Origin: Salinicola aestuarinus
GTDB taxonomy: Bacteria; Pseudomonadota; Gammaproteobacteria; Pseudomonadales; Halomonadaceae
Reading direction: 5' to 3'
Length of the DNA stretch: 37,154 nt
Assembly (NCBI RefSeq): GCF_003206645.1
Contig: NZ_PZJP01000006.1
Coordinates: forward strand, 10,497-47,650
In this document: one piece after another, positions 7,849 to 18,375 of the stretch
Numbering within the stretch: the first letter of the stretch is position 1
Layout: each line of letters starts with the position of its first letter
Translations under genes and position numbers: made by a program
Notes under the pieces: generated by a model
Seen by the model: the letters and a program-made list of their open reading frames with translations, nothing else
Database searches by the model: none
Told to the model about the DNA's origin: nothing

Positions 7849-8634
7849 TCAGGCGCGACGCGCGCTATCCTCGCTACCGTCGACTTCGAAAAACACCCGC
7901 AGCACGTGATCCAGATGGACCTCCATGGCGCGTCTCGCTGCCTCCGGGTCGCGGCGCTCGATCGCCTCGAGAATCAAGGCGTGATCGCGCTGCGACTCGC
8001 AAGGCATGTCAGTCGCCATGAACAGCTCCTGCAGGCGTCGAAACATCATGCCGTACTGATGGCCGAGCAGATGCTTGAGGGTCATGGCGTAGGCGGCATT
8101 CCCGGAAGCCTCGGCGATACGAATATGCAGTAGCCGGTCACCGGCCTGATTGCGCCCGCCGTAGCGGTTGTCCTCGACGTTGCGGGCGTAAGCGTCGCGC
8201 ATGGCGGCGAGCTCCTCGTCGCTGGCATTGAGTGCGGCCAGCGCCGCCGTTTCCGGCTCGAGATAGCGGCGCGCCTGAAGTAGCGAGAAAGGCGGAATCT
8301 CCTGATCCAGATCGAGCTCGATCTCGCTATCGAACTCCGGATCGAGCGCCCACGGCTCCTTGCGCCGCGCCTCGCTCATCACCGAGCTCGCCACCGTTTC
8401 GTCGCGTTCCAGCACCAGCACGCCGTGCCCCACCCGAACCTCGACCTGCCCCACCACTTCGAGCGCGATCAGCGCCTCGCGAACCGACGCACGGCTCACC
8501 CCGAGCTGCTGGGCGAGATCCCGCTCGGCGGGCAGCAGCGTCCCCGGGGGGAACTCGCCCTCGCGAATCAGTACCAGCAGTTGATCGGCGATCTGACGAT
8601 AGAGCCGCTGGGCGCGAATGGTCTGAATCGGCAT
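7849..8634 (-). CDS. GntR/FadR-family (FCD) regulator of the sugar cluster
   Basis: Transcription factor of 261 residues. A winged helix-turn-helix occupies about residues 10-73 (LPAERDLAQQLGVSRASVREAL is the recognition region), and a C-terminal FCD ligand-binding domain runs from about 100 to 235. Acid/histidine positions typical of metal-binding FCD domains appear in DRLLHIRIAEASGN, RDHALILEAI and EVHLDHV. The gene is divergent from the SDR at 8849, first gene of the long sugar-acid operon, so it probably represses that operon and itself. FCD regulators commonly respond to sugar acids or keto-deoxy acids. Three ATTAGACRT-like sites in the shared 214-bp promoter region are candidate operators. 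Confidence 0.88.
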   Translation of the reverse strand: MPIQTIRAQRLYRQIADQLLVLIREGEFPPGTLLPAERDLAQQLGVSRASVREALIALEVVGQVEVRVGHGVLVLERDETVASSVMSEARRKEPWALDPEFDSEIELDLDQEIPPFSLLQARRYLEPETAALAALNASDEELAAMRDAYARNVEDNRYGGRNQAGDRLLHIRIAEASGNAAYAMTLKHLLGHQYGMMFRRLQELFMATDMPCESQRDHALILEAIERRDPEAARRAMEVHLDHVLRVFFEVDGSEDSARRA

Positions 8635-8661
8635 CTATCGATCTCCTGGAACGGGCGCTGG

Positions 8662-8785
8662 ATTAGACATAGGTCGAAAAAAACGGCGAATTATCGGGCT
8701 TTCACCAGGCTATTAGACGTTTGGCGGTTTGCGGGCGTCACCACCGCGGGATAAAACTCGGCTCAAAGGTCAGGCCTTTAGACAT
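8662..8785. promoter_or_regulatory. Three ATTAGACRT-like candidate operator sites
   Basis: ATTAGACAT at 8662-8670, ATTAGACGT at 8712-8720 and TTTAGACAT at 8777-8785 are same-orientation repeats in the divergent region between the GntR gene and the first sugar-cluster gene. The region is markedly A/T-rich compared with its surroundings. Binding by the adjacent GntR protein is inferred from position only. Confidence 0.45.
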
Positions 8786-8848
8786 TAGAACCAACTCCGG
8801 GCCTCACCGCAAAATTTCGTTTCGTCATCGCCCTCGGGAGCCACCGCC

Positions 8849-9589
8849 ATGCGCCTCGCCCACAAGACCGCTCTGATCACTGCCGCCGGCCAGGGGATCG
8901 GTCGTGCCACCGCCGAGCGGTTTCTGAGCGAGGGAGCGCGCGTCATCGCCACCGACATCGACGCCGCCAAGCTGGAGGGGCTCCCCGGGGCCGAGTGCCA
9001 CGTGCTGGATGTGACCGACCCCGCGGCGGTCACGGCGCTGATCGGGTCGCTGCCCGCCCTGAACGTGCTGTTCAACTGCGCCGGCACCGTTCCCGCCGGT
9101 TCGATCCTGGAGTGCGATGACGATCAGTGGGCGTTTGCCCAGCGGCTCAACGTCGACTCCATGTTCTATACCCTGCGTGCTGCCCTCCCCGCGATGCTCG
9201 ACAACGGCGGCGGCAGCATCATCAACATGGCCTCGCTCGCCTCCAGCGTGAAGGGCGTCCCCAACCGCTTTGCCTACGGCACCACCAAGGCCGCGGTCAT
9301 CGGCTTGACGAAGTCTGTCGCCGCCGACTTCATGACCCGCGGCATTCGCTGCAATGCGATCTGCCCCGGCACCGTCGAATCGCCGTCGCTCCATGAACGC
9401 ATCGCCGACCAGGCCCGCCGCGAGAACCGCAGCGTCGAGGCCGTGTTCGACGCCTTCATCGCCCGCCAGCCAATGGGGCGACTCGGCAAGGCCGAGGAGA
9501 TCGCGGCGCTGGTGACTCACCTGGCAAGTGACGACGCCGCCTTCATTACGGGCACAATCCAGATGATCGACGGTGGCTGGTCCAACTAG
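8849..9589 (+). CDS. SDR oxidoreductase, probable 2-keto-3-deoxy-L-fuconate dehydrogenase
   Basis: NAD(P)-dependent short-chain dehydrogenase, 246 residues. The nucleotide-binding motif TAAGQGIGRA occupies residues 11-20, NCAG 76-79, and the catalytic residues are S129, Y143 and K147 (YGTTK). The opening resembles the DHRS6/BDH2-like subgroup that includes bacterial 2-keto-3-deoxy-L-fuconate 4-dehydrogenases. The next gene encodes an FAH-family hydrolase, the enzyme that acts after this step in Xanthomonas-type L-fucose oxidation. I therefore infer oxidation of 2-keto-3-deoxy-L-fuconate to the 2,4-diketo acid. It is the first gene of the operon; GGGAG at 8836-8840 supports the ATG. Another 3-hydroxyacid substrate cannot be excluded. 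Confidence 0.8.
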   Translation: MRLAHKTALITAAGQGIGRATAERFLSEGARVIATDIDAAKLEGLPGAECHVLDVTDPAAVTALIGSLPALNVLFNCAGTVPAGSILECDDDQWAFAQRLNVDSMFYTLRAALPAMLDNGGGSIINMASLASSVKGVPNRFAYGTTKAAVIGLTKSVAADFMTRGIRCNAICPGTVESPSLHERIADQARRENRSVEAVFDAFIARQPMGRLGKAEEIAALVTHLASDDAAFITGTIQMIDGGWSN

Positions 9590-9658
9590 GGAGGCATCGC
9601 CCTCTGGCAAAGCCCATCGCCGAGTCACTCACCCCTATTTCCCCCTAAAGGAGTCTTC

Positions 9659-10501
9659 ATGAAACTGCTGCGCCACGGCCCCAAGGGCCAGGAAAAACCC
9701 GGCATCGTCGACGCCGACGGCGTCATCCGCGACCTCTCGGGCGAGATCGACGATATCGCCGGCGACACGCTGTCGGATTCGGGTCTCTCGATGCTTGCCA
9801 GGCTCGATCTGGCCAGCCTGCCGGAAGTCGCTGCCGACACACGTCTCGGCCCCTGTGTCGGCCGCGTCGGCAAGTTCATCTGCATCGGCCTGAACTACTC
9901 CGATCACGCCGCCGAAACCGGCTCGGAAGTGCCTTCGGAGCCGGTCATCTTCAACAAGTGGACCAGCGCCATCTGTGGGCCCAATGACGACGTGGAGATC
10001 CCCCGGGGCTCGGAGAAGACCGACTGGGAAGTAGAGCTCGGCGTGGTCATCGGCACCGGCGGGCGCTACATCGACGAAGCCGACGCGCTCGACCACGTCG
10101 CCGGTTACTGCGTGATCAACGATGTCTCCGAGCGCGAATTCCAGCTCGAGCGCTGTGGCAGCTGGGACAAGGGCAAGGGGTGCGACACCTTCGGCCCGCT
10201 CGGGCCCTGGCTGGTCACTCGCGACGAGGTCAGCGACCCGCAGAATCTCGACATGTGGCTCGAGGTCGACGGCAAGCGCTACCAGAACGGCTCGACGCAG
10301 ACGATGGTCTACGGCGTCGCGCATCTGGTCGCCTATCTCAGCCGCTTCATGAGCCTGCAGCCGGGCGACGTCATCTCCACCGGCACGCCGCCGGGCGTAG
10401 GCATGGGTCAGACCCCCAAGGTGTTCCTCAAGGCCGGGCAGGTCATGCGTCTGGGCATCGAAGGGCTCGGCGAACAGCAGCAGCGCTGCATCGACAGCTG
10501 A
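9659..10501 (+). CDS. FAH-family hydrolase, probable 2,4-diketo-3-deoxy-L-fuconate hydrolase
   Basis: Fumarylacetoacetate hydrolase-fold enzyme of 280 residues. The divalent-metal ligands are recognisable as E124 and E126 in DWEVELGVVIG and D155 in NDVSERE. The segment GKFICIGLNYSDHAAETG (71-88) is typical of the ureidoglycolate lyase/diketo-deoxy-acid hydrolase branch. In L-fucose and L-rhamnose oxidation such enzymes split the 2,4-diketo-3-deoxy acid into pyruvate and L-lactate. It lies 69 bp after the SDR and before the lactonase, in one operon; AAGGAG at 9648-9653 supports the start. Fucose rather than rhamnose is favoured because the neighbouring dehydrogenase and lactonase look fucose-like. 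Confidence 0.82.
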   Translation: MKLLRHGPKGQEKPGIVDADGVIRDLSGEIDDIAGDTLSDSGLSMLARLDLASLPEVAADTRLGPCVGRVGKFICIGLNYSDHAAETGSEVPSEPVIFNKWTSAICGPNDDVEIPRGSEKTDWEVELGVVIGTGGRYIDEADALDHVAGYCVINDVSEREFQLERCGSWDKGKGCDTFGPLGPWLVTRDEVSDPQNLDMWLEVDGKRYQNGSTQTMVYGVAHLVAYLSRFMSLQPGDVISTGTPPGVGMGQTPKVFLKAGQVMRLGIEGLGEQQQRCIDS

Positions 10502-10550
10502 GACCGCCGGCGCCCGTCGCGCCGGTCCATCGTTCACGGAGGTCAACGCC

Positions 10551-12232
<1,682 letters not shown>

Positions 12233-12249
12233 TCGCGGAGAGCGACGCC

Positions 12250-12588
12250 ATGCGCTACTGCCTGACGCTGGATCTGGTCGACGACGACGCGCTGATCACC
12301 GAGTACGAACAGCGCCACCGGGAGGTGTGGCCGGAGGTCGAGTCGCATCTACGCCACTGCGGCGTCGAGCGGCTGGAGATTTTTCGATTGGGCTCGAGGC
12401 TGGTCATGGTCATGGAGACCGACGATGACCGATTCAGCTTCGACGCCATGGCCGCCGCCGAGCGTGACAACCCGGTGGTGCAACGGTGGGAAGCGGCAAT
12501 GTGGCGCTATCAGCGCCCGACGCCCTGGACGGAGGAGAACAACAAATGGCAAGCCATGACGCCAATCTATCGCCTGGACGCGTCTTGA
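12250..12588 (+). CDS. RhaM/YiiL-type sugar mutarotase
   Basis: Small 112-residue protein of the L-rhamnose mutarotase (DUF718) family, which interconverts alpha and beta sugar anomers. H23 in YEQRHREVWPEV corresponds to the catalytic histidine region, and the terminal WTEENNKWQAMTPIYRLD is the conserved family ending. The ATG at 12250 is chosen over an upstream in-frame codon because MRYCLTLDL is the usual start and GGAGA lies at 12237-12241. It should supply the anomer used by the preceding dehydrogenase. Members occur in both fucose and rhamnose loci; the neighbours favour fucose/galactose. The last 43 bp overlap the start of the ABC permease gene. Confidence 0.88.
   Translation: MRYCLTLDLVDDDALITEYEQRHREVWPEVESHLRHCGVERLEIFRLGSRLVMVMETDDDRFSFDAMAAAERDNPVVQRWEAAMWRYQRPTPWTEENNKWQAMTPIYRLDAS
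12538..12545 (+). promoter_or_regulatory. AACAACAA motif between RBS and start of sugar permease
   Basis: An exact match to AANAANAA sits immediately before the ATG at 12546 and overlaps the end of the GGAGGAGAA ribosome-binding site. In Pseudomonas such motifs bind Hfq/Crc and block translation of catabolic genes. Whether that system operates here is not known. Confidence 0.4.
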
Positions 12589-13562
12589 AGGCGCCGGCCG
12601 CCACCCGCACGCGCCCCATGCGCAAGTGGGGGTTGCCCGTCGAGACGCTGGTACTGGGTCTTACCCTGCTGCTGTGGATCGTCATGGCACTGACGACCTC
12701 GACCTTTCTGACCACCAACAATCTGGTCAACATCCTGCGTCAGGTGTCGATCGACAGCATCATCGCCTTCGGCGTCCTGTTTCCGATCCTGATCCGCGGT
12801 ATCGATCTCTCCGTGGGCTCGGTGGTCGCCCTCTCCGGCGTGGTCTGCGCCAGCCTGTTGACCGCGGGCGTCCCCATCCCGCTGGCGATCGCGCTGACGC
12901 TGGTGCTGGGCGTGGCGATCGGCTCGCTCAACGCCTTCTCCGTGTACCGGCTGGGGATTCCGGCGTTCATCATCACCCTTGCCGGGCTGCAGGCGTTTCG
13001 CGGCGGCGCCTTTCTGGTCAGCGACGGCACCAGCGTCTTTGGCCTGCCCCGGGCGCTCTCCACCTTTGCCCGCGCCGAGTGGCTCGGCATTCCCTCGCTG
13101 TTCTGGAGCATGCTGGTCATCGGCCTGGTGCTGCACTTCATCCTCAGCCGCACGCGCACCGGGCGCTACATGGTCGCCATGGGCAGCAACCACGAGTCCG
13201 CCCGCCGCGCCGGCATCAACATCAAGCGCATCGTCTTCTTCGCCTACATCGTCAGCTCCGTCACCGCCTGCATCGCCGGCATGCTGCTGATGGCACGCAT
13301 GAGCATCGGCTCGCCCACCGCCGGCGTCGCCTACGAGCTCAACGCCATCGCCGCTGCCGTGGTCGGCGGCGCCAGTCTCTTCGGCGGCCGCGGCAGCGTG
13401 CTCGGCACCTTCATCGGCGCGCTGCTGTTCGCCACCATCGCCAACGCGGCAAACCTGCTGGGCATCGATTCATTCTGGCAGATGGTCGCCACCGGCGTGC
13501 TCATCGCCACCGTCGTCTACGTCGACAATCTGCATAAGCGACGCCAGAGCGGCGTGAAATAG
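12546..13562 (+). CDS. Sugar ABC transporter permease (CUT2/RbsC family)
   Basis: Inner-membrane permease of 338 residues with about 8-10 hydrophobic helices. It shows the RbsC-family segments FPILIRGIDLSVGSVVALSG and GRYMVAMGSNHESARRAGIN (the cytoplasmic coupling region), then NAIAAAVVGGASLFGGRGS. The ATG at 12546 has a strong GGAGGAG site; an upstream GTG at 12486 in the same frame lies inside the mutarotase gene and is less likely. It should form the membrane channel with the ATPase and binding protein that follow, importing L-fucose, L-galactose or a related monosaccharide. The 43-bp overlap with the mutarotase gene indicates coupled expression. Confidence 0.92.
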   Translation: MASHDANLSPGRVLKAPAATRTRPMRKWGLPVETLVLGLTLLLWIVMALTTSTFLTTNNLVNILRQVSIDSIIAFGVLFPILIRGIDLSVGSVVALSGVVCASLLTAGVPIPLAIALTLVLGVAIGSLNAFSVYRLGIPAFIITLAGLQAFRGGAFLVSDGTSVFGLPRALSTFARAEWLGIPSLFWSMLVIGLVLHFILSRTRTGRYMVAMGSNHESARRAGINIKRIVFFAYIVSSVTACIAGMLLMARMSIGSPTAGVAYELNAIAAAVVGGASLFGGRGSVLGTFIGALLFATIANAANLLGIDSFWQMVATGVLIATVVYVDNLHKRRQSGVK

Positions 13563-13572
13563 GAGACCGACC

Positions 13573-14331
<759 letters not shown>

Positions 14332-14415
14332 GCGCGGCATCGGTGCGCACGCGCCGCTTGAAGGGCAGCAGGACCGCAGGACCCAAAAACCACCACAAGA
14401 TTGCGGAGAACGCTC

Positions 14416-15453
14416 ATGCCACGCCACACGCCACGCTCACGCCAACTCGCCCCGCTCGCGCTGGGCGTCGCGCTCGCCGGGCTTTGCACCAGCCCGCTCG
14501 CCAGCGCGCAGAACAGCGAGATCACCATTCCGGTGGTGATCAAGGCCACTACGGCCTCCTACTGGCAGGCAGTCTTCGACGGTGCCCATCAGGCCGCTGA
14601 CCGCCTGGGCATCCAGATCGAGGAGCTGGGGCCGGCCAACGAAACCGAGGTCGCGCGTCAGATTTCGATCATGGAGAACCTGATCAGCCGCCAACCGTCA
14701 GCGATCGTTCTCGCCCCGGTCTCCACCGATGCCATGGCCGGCCCCGTTGAGAGCGCCACCGAGGCGGGCATTCCGGTGGTAATCATCGACTCCGGTGTCG
14801 CCACCGATCGTTACGCTTCGCTGATCGCCACCGACAACTTCGCCGCCGGCCAGCGCGCCGGGCATGCGCTGGCCGAGTGCATGGAGCGAACCGGCGGTGA
14901 GCCGGCGGGCCAGGTGGCCTATCTACGGACCAATCCCAATGGCGAGTCACTGGTCTCCCGTGACAACGGCTTCCTCGATGCGATCGGCGAGTATCCGGAG
15001 ATCGAGGTCGTCGACAATCGGGTGGCCAACAACGATACCGCGAAGGCGATGAACGACACTCTCGACCTGCTCAATCGCTACCCCGATCTCAAGGGCATCT
15101 TTGCCGACAACCAGCTGATGGGCGACGGTGCCGGCACCGCTTTCGCCGAGCAGGGCGCCGAGGATGTCTGTCTGGTGGCGTTCGACTCCAGCGAGCTGGA
15201 GGTCGACTTCCTGCGCCAGGGCACCATCGACGCACTGGTCGTTCAGGATCCCTACATGATGGGCTACTCCGGCGTCTGGTTCGCCTACGCCGCTTCCCAG
15301 GGCGTGTCGCTGCCACGCAGTGTCGACACCGGCGTTCACGTCGCGACGACCGAGAGCGTCGACGAACCGGACTTTACCGGCCTGCTCGATCCCAGCCAAC
15401 GCAAACTGACGCCCTATCTGGCGCCGACCGCGAGCGCGGCGGCAGCGGAGTAG
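14416..15453 (+). CDS. Periplasmic sugar-binding protein of the ABC transporter
   Basis: Substrate-binding protein of the ribose/galactose-binding (Peripla_BP_4) fold, 345 residues. A Sec signal peptide covers about residues 1-31: a basic start (MPRHTPRSR), a hydrophobic core, and an A-S-A cleavage site before QNSEI. Family-like segments are ATTASYWQAVFDGAHQAADR near the start, SAIVLAPVSTDAM, and FADNQLMGDGAG in the hinge region. The ATG at 14416 with CGGAG just upstream is preferred over an in-frame TTG at 14401. It delivers the sugar to the preceding permease/ATPase pair. A hairpin follows at 15506-15532. Confidence 0.92.
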   Translation: MPRHTPRSRQLAPLALGVALAGLCTSPLASAQNSEITIPVVIKATTASYWQAVFDGAHQAADRLGIQIEELGPANETEVARQISIMENLISRQPSAIVLAPVSTDAMAGPVESATEAGIPVVIIDSGVATDRYASLIATDNFAAGQRAGHALAECMERTGGEPAGQVAYLRTNPNGESLVSRDNGFLDAIGEYPEIEVVDNRVANNDTAKAMNDTLDLLNRYPDLKGIFADNQLMGDGAGTAFAEQGAEDVCLVAFDSSELEVDFLRQGTIDALVVQDPYMMGYSGVWFAYAASQGVSLPRSVDTGVHVATTESVDEPDFTGLLDPSQRKLTPYLAPTASAAAAE

Positions 15454-15505
15454 TCCCTACCGCGGGGTACGCCTTTCGAGGTCTCCCCCGCCTTACGAGC
15501 TTCAC

Positions 15506-15532
15506 GCCCGGTACGTCGTGACGTCACCGGGC
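15506..15532 (+). terminator. Hairpin between binding-protein and dehydrogenase genes
   Basis: GCCCGGT (15506-15512) pairs with ACCGGGC (15526-15532), and ACGTC/GACGT pair inside with a one-base bulge and a two-base turn. There is no T-tract. It lies 53 bp after the binding-protein stop and could stabilise the transporter mRNA 3' end or reduce read-through into the dehydrogenase genes. Confidence 0.4.
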
Positions 15533-15599
15533 CAACCGTCAACTCATTGGTCCGACCATTGCTCCTTTAAATCCTCGGTCGGTGCGGGAGGAGGGTGTT

Positions 15600-16646
15600 A
15601 TGCAAGTCGTCGTCTGTTCTCAGCCCGGCGAGATGCGCGTGACCGAGCGGCCGGTGCCGGCCTGCGCCGCCCATGAAGCAAGAGTCGCGATTCAGCGCAT
15701 CGGGATCTGCGGCACCGACATTCACGCCTTCGGCGGCAATCAGCCCTACTTCAGCTACCCCCGGGTGCTGGGTCACGAGCTGAGTGGCGAGGTTGTCGCC
15801 GTTGGCGAGGACGTCGACGCCGGCCTGCTCGGCCAGGCCGTGTATGTCATCCCCTATCTGCACTGCGGCGAGTGCCGCAGCTGCCGCCAGGGGCGCACCA
15901 ACTGCTGTCAGCACCTGGAGGTGATCGGCGTCCATCGCGACGGCGGCATGGCCGACAGCCTGAACGTCCCGGCGTCGCATCTGGTGCCGGTGCCCGGGCT
16001 CTCGGCGGAGGCGCTGGCGCTGGTGGAGTGCCAGGCGATCGGAGCCCACGCAGTGCGCCGCGGCCAGGTCGAGCAGCATGATTTCGTGGTGGTGGTCGGC
16101 GCCGGTCCCATCGGCATCGGCGTTCTGCAGGTCGCCCGGAGCCGGGGGGCACGGGTAGCGATGGTCGACACCAACCGCGAGCGTCTCGCCCTGTGCCGCG
16201 ATGCTCTCGGTGCGGAAGCGGTGTGGCACGCGACCGATGATGACGTCGTCGCCGAGATCGAAGCGATGAACGACGGCGCCCTCGCCGACGTGGTCTTCGA
16301 CGCGACCGGCAACCCGGCCGCCATGAATCGCGGCTTCGACTTCGCCGGTCACGGCGGGCGCTACGTGCTGGTCAGCGTGGTCAAGGCCGACATCCGCTTC
16401 AGCGATCCGGACTTCCACCGCAAAGAGCTCACCCTGATGGGGAGCCGCAACGCCACCCGGGAGGATTTCGACACGGTGACGCGGCTGATGGGGAGCGGCG
16501 ATATCCAGACCGCCCCGCTGATCACACACCGCGGAAAGCTCGACGAACTGCCGGCGCTGATGCCCGGCTGGTGCGATCCCGCGAGCGGCGTGGTCAAGGC
16601 GATGGTCACCCTCGACGACACCGCTGCCGGAGGCGCGCCAGCATGA
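15600..16646 (+). CDS. lgoD: L-galactonate 5-dehydrogenase-like zinc alcohol dehydrogenase (LgoD-like)
   Basis: Medium-chain zinc dehydrogenase of 348 residues. Catalytic-zinc residues are C37, H59 and E60 (GICGTDIHAFGGNQPYFSY then PRVLGHE). The structural zinc site is C89, C92, C95 and C103 in HCGECRSCRQGRTNCC, and the Rossmann motif GAGPIG is at 167-172. The segments GGNQPYFSYPRVLGHE, GVHRDGG and SDPDFHRKELTLMGSRNAT closely follow E. coli LgoD (YjjN), which oxidises L-galactonate to D-tagaturonate. The next two genes encode UxaA- and UxaB-like enzymes, the following steps for tagaturonate, which strengthens the assignment. The ATG is preceded by GGAGGAGGG; an in-frame GTG at 15582 is less likely. 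It overlaps the next gene by 4 bp. Confidence 0.82.
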   Translation: MQVVVCSQPGEMRVTERPVPACAAHEARVAIQRIGICGTDIHAFGGNQPYFSYPRVLGHELSGEVVAVGEDVDAGLLGQAVYVIPYLHCGECRSCRQGRTNCCQHLEVIGVHRDGGMADSLNVPASHLVPVPGLSAEALALVECQAIGAHAVRRGQVEQHDFVVVVGAGPIGIGVLQVARSRGARVAMVDTNRERLALCRDALGAEAVWHATDDDVVAEIEAMNDGALADVVFDATGNPAAMNRGFDFAGHGGRYVLVSVVKADIRFSDPDFHRKELTLMGSRNATREDFDTVTRLMGSGDIQTAPLITHRGKLDELPALMPGWCDPASGVVKAMVTLDDTAAGGAPA

Positions 16647-18319
16647 GCGATATCGACAGGCCAGTGATCGGCAGCGACGCCCCGGCGCGGACGTGCCTGC
16701 GCATTCATCCGCGAGACAACGTCGGCGTGGCGCTGACCGACCTGCCCGCCGGGCGCCAAGTCACGCTGGACGACGAGTGCCTGCAGCTGGCCGACAACGT
16801 CCGCGCCAAGCACAAGTTCGCATTGAGCGCGCTCGCCCCGGGCGACATCGTCACCATGTACGGCGTGGTCGTCGGCAAGGCGACCCGACCGATTGCGGCC
16901 GGCGGCGTCATCACCACCGAGAACCTTGCCCATGCCACCGGCGACGAGCAGGCCGTACCCGGCTCCCGGGGCTGGACGGCACCGGACGTTTCACGTTTTA
17001 CCGACGCGAGCTTCGCAGGCTTCCATCGTCCCGACGGCCGTGTCGGGACGACCAACGTCTGGCTGGTGATCCCGCTGGTGTTCTGCGAGAACCGAAATAT
17101 CGAGGTGCTGCGCCAGTGCGTCGCCGACGCGCTGGGCGATGACCCCTATCGGGACTACAAGCGCATGGCGCGACGGATGCTGGACGACACCCCGGATGAC
17201 GTATCGGTGCCGGACACGGGCGCTGACGCCATCGCCGCCAGCGCGCCGGGGCGCTTCCCCAACGTCGACGGCGTGCGCTTTCTCACTCACACCCTGGGCT
17301 GCGGCGGCACCGACGACGACGCCCAGGCACTGTGTCAGCTGCTCGCGGGCTACATCTGCCACCCCAACGTCGCCGGGGCCACGGTACTCAGCCTGGGCTG
17401 TCAGAAGGCGCAAATCGGCATGCTCAAGGCCGCAGTAGCCGAGCGCGACCCCGGGGCGTTGAAGACGGTGGACTACTTCGATCAGCAGTCATCGTCGGGC
17501 GAGGACGCGCTGATCCGCGACGCCCTGCGCTCGATCTTTGACGGTCTGGCCGCGGCGAACAGGGTGACCCGCCAGCCGGCGCCGCTGTCGAAGCTCACCC
17601 TCGGCGTCGAGTGCGGCGGCTCCGACGGCTTCTCCGGCATCTCCGCCAATCCACTGGTGGGGGCCGTGGTCGACCGGCTGGTGGCGCTCGGCGGCAGCGG
17701 CATTCTGAGCGAGTTTCCCGAGCTCTGCGGCGTCGAGCACGAGCTGATCGCTCGCTGCGTCGATGTCCCCACGGCCGAGCGCTTCCGCCAGCTCATCGAG
17801 GCCTACCAGCGTCACGCCGCCGCCGTGGGGGCGGACTTCGCCATGAACCCGTCCCCGGGCAACATCCGCGACGGCCTGATCACCGATGCCATGAAGTCCG
17901 CCGGGGCAGCCAAGAAAGGCGGCGATAGCCCGGTGGTCGACGTGCTCGACTACACCGAGCCGCATCGCCGCGCCGGGCTCAGCCTGCTCTGCTCGCCGGG
18001 CAATGACGTCGAGTCCACCACCGCGCTGGCAGGATCCGGTGCCAATCTGATCGTCTTCACCACCGGACTCGGCACGCCCACCGGCAACCCGGTCGCACCG
18101 GTGCTCAAGATCGCCAGCAACAGCGAAATGGCCGAACGCATGCGCGACATCATCGATTTCGACGCCGGGCCCATCGTGCGCGGCGAGCGCGATATCGGGG
18201 AGCTCGCCGACGCACTGCTCACGCTCTGTATCGAGGTCGCCTCCGGCCGCCACCTATCCCACGCCCAGCGCCTCTCTCAGCACGATTTCATCCCCTGGAA
18301 GCGCGGCGTCTCGTTATGA
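16643..18319 (+). CDS. UxaA-family sugar-acid dehydratase (altronate/L-fuconate type)
   Basis: Altronate dehydratase-family enzyme of 558 residues, longer than the roughly 495 of E. coli UxaA. An N-terminal SAF-type domain covers about 15-105 and includes AKHKFAL with H57. DGRVGTTNVWLVIP follows at 131-144, then the large catalytic domain with LGCGG, SLGCQKAQ, ECGGSDGFSGISANP and EFPELCG, whose cysteines are typical of the iron-dependent centre. It removes water from an aldonic acid to give a 2-keto-3-deoxy acid. Altronate is expected from the LgoD and UxaB neighbours. L-fuconate is also plausible, because UxaA-family proteins occupy that step in the Campylobacter jejuni fucose locus and no enolase-family fuconate dehydratase is seen here. 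It overlaps the previous stop (ATGA). Confidence 0.85.
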   Translation: MSDIDRPVIGSDAPARTCLRIHPRDNVGVALTDLPAGRQVTLDDECLQLADNVRAKHKFALSALAPGDIVTMYGVVVGKATRPIAAGGVITTENLAHATGDEQAVPGSRGWTAPDVSRFTDASFAGFHRPDGRVGTTNVWLVIPLVFCENRNIEVLRQCVADALGDDPYRDYKRMARRMLDDTPDDVSVPDTGADAIAASAPGRFPNVDGVRFLTHTLGCGGTDDDAQALCQLLAGYICHPNVAGATVLSLGCQKAQIGMLKAAVAERDPGALKTVDYFDQQSSSGEDALIRDALRSIFDGLAAANRVTRQPAPLSKLTLGVECGGSDGFSGISANPLVGAVVDRLVALGGSGILSEFPELCGVEHELIARCVDVPTAERFRQLIEAYQRHAAAVGADFAMNPSPGNIRDGLITDAMKSAGAAKKGGDSPVVDVLDYTEPHRRAGLSLLCSPGNDVESTTALAGSGANLIVFTTGLGTPTGNPVAPVLKIASNSEMAERMRDIIDFDAGPIVRGERDIGELADALLTLCIEVASGRHLSHAQRLSQHDFIPWKRGVSL

Positions 18320-18375
18320 GGTGCGACGCGATGAAGGGCGACGCGATGAAGGGCGACGTTATAAGGAGCGATGCC
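18316..18375 (+). repeat. Four 15-bp tandem repeats duplicating a start region
   Basis: Consecutive 15-bp units start at 18316, 18331, 18346 and 18361. They are variants of ATGAAGGGCGACGCG; the last reads ATAAGGAGCGATGCC and supplies the ribosome-binding site for the ATG at 18376. The first unit's ATG overlaps the stop of the preceding dehydratase gene, so an in-frame start there would add 20 residues built from repeated DAMKG. Confidence 0.85.

Noticed and set aside
12626..13537. Long alternate-frame plus-strand ORF inside the sugar permease gene
   Set aside because: Arg/His/Arg-rich frame shadow of a clear RbsC-type permease; no domain and no plausible start.
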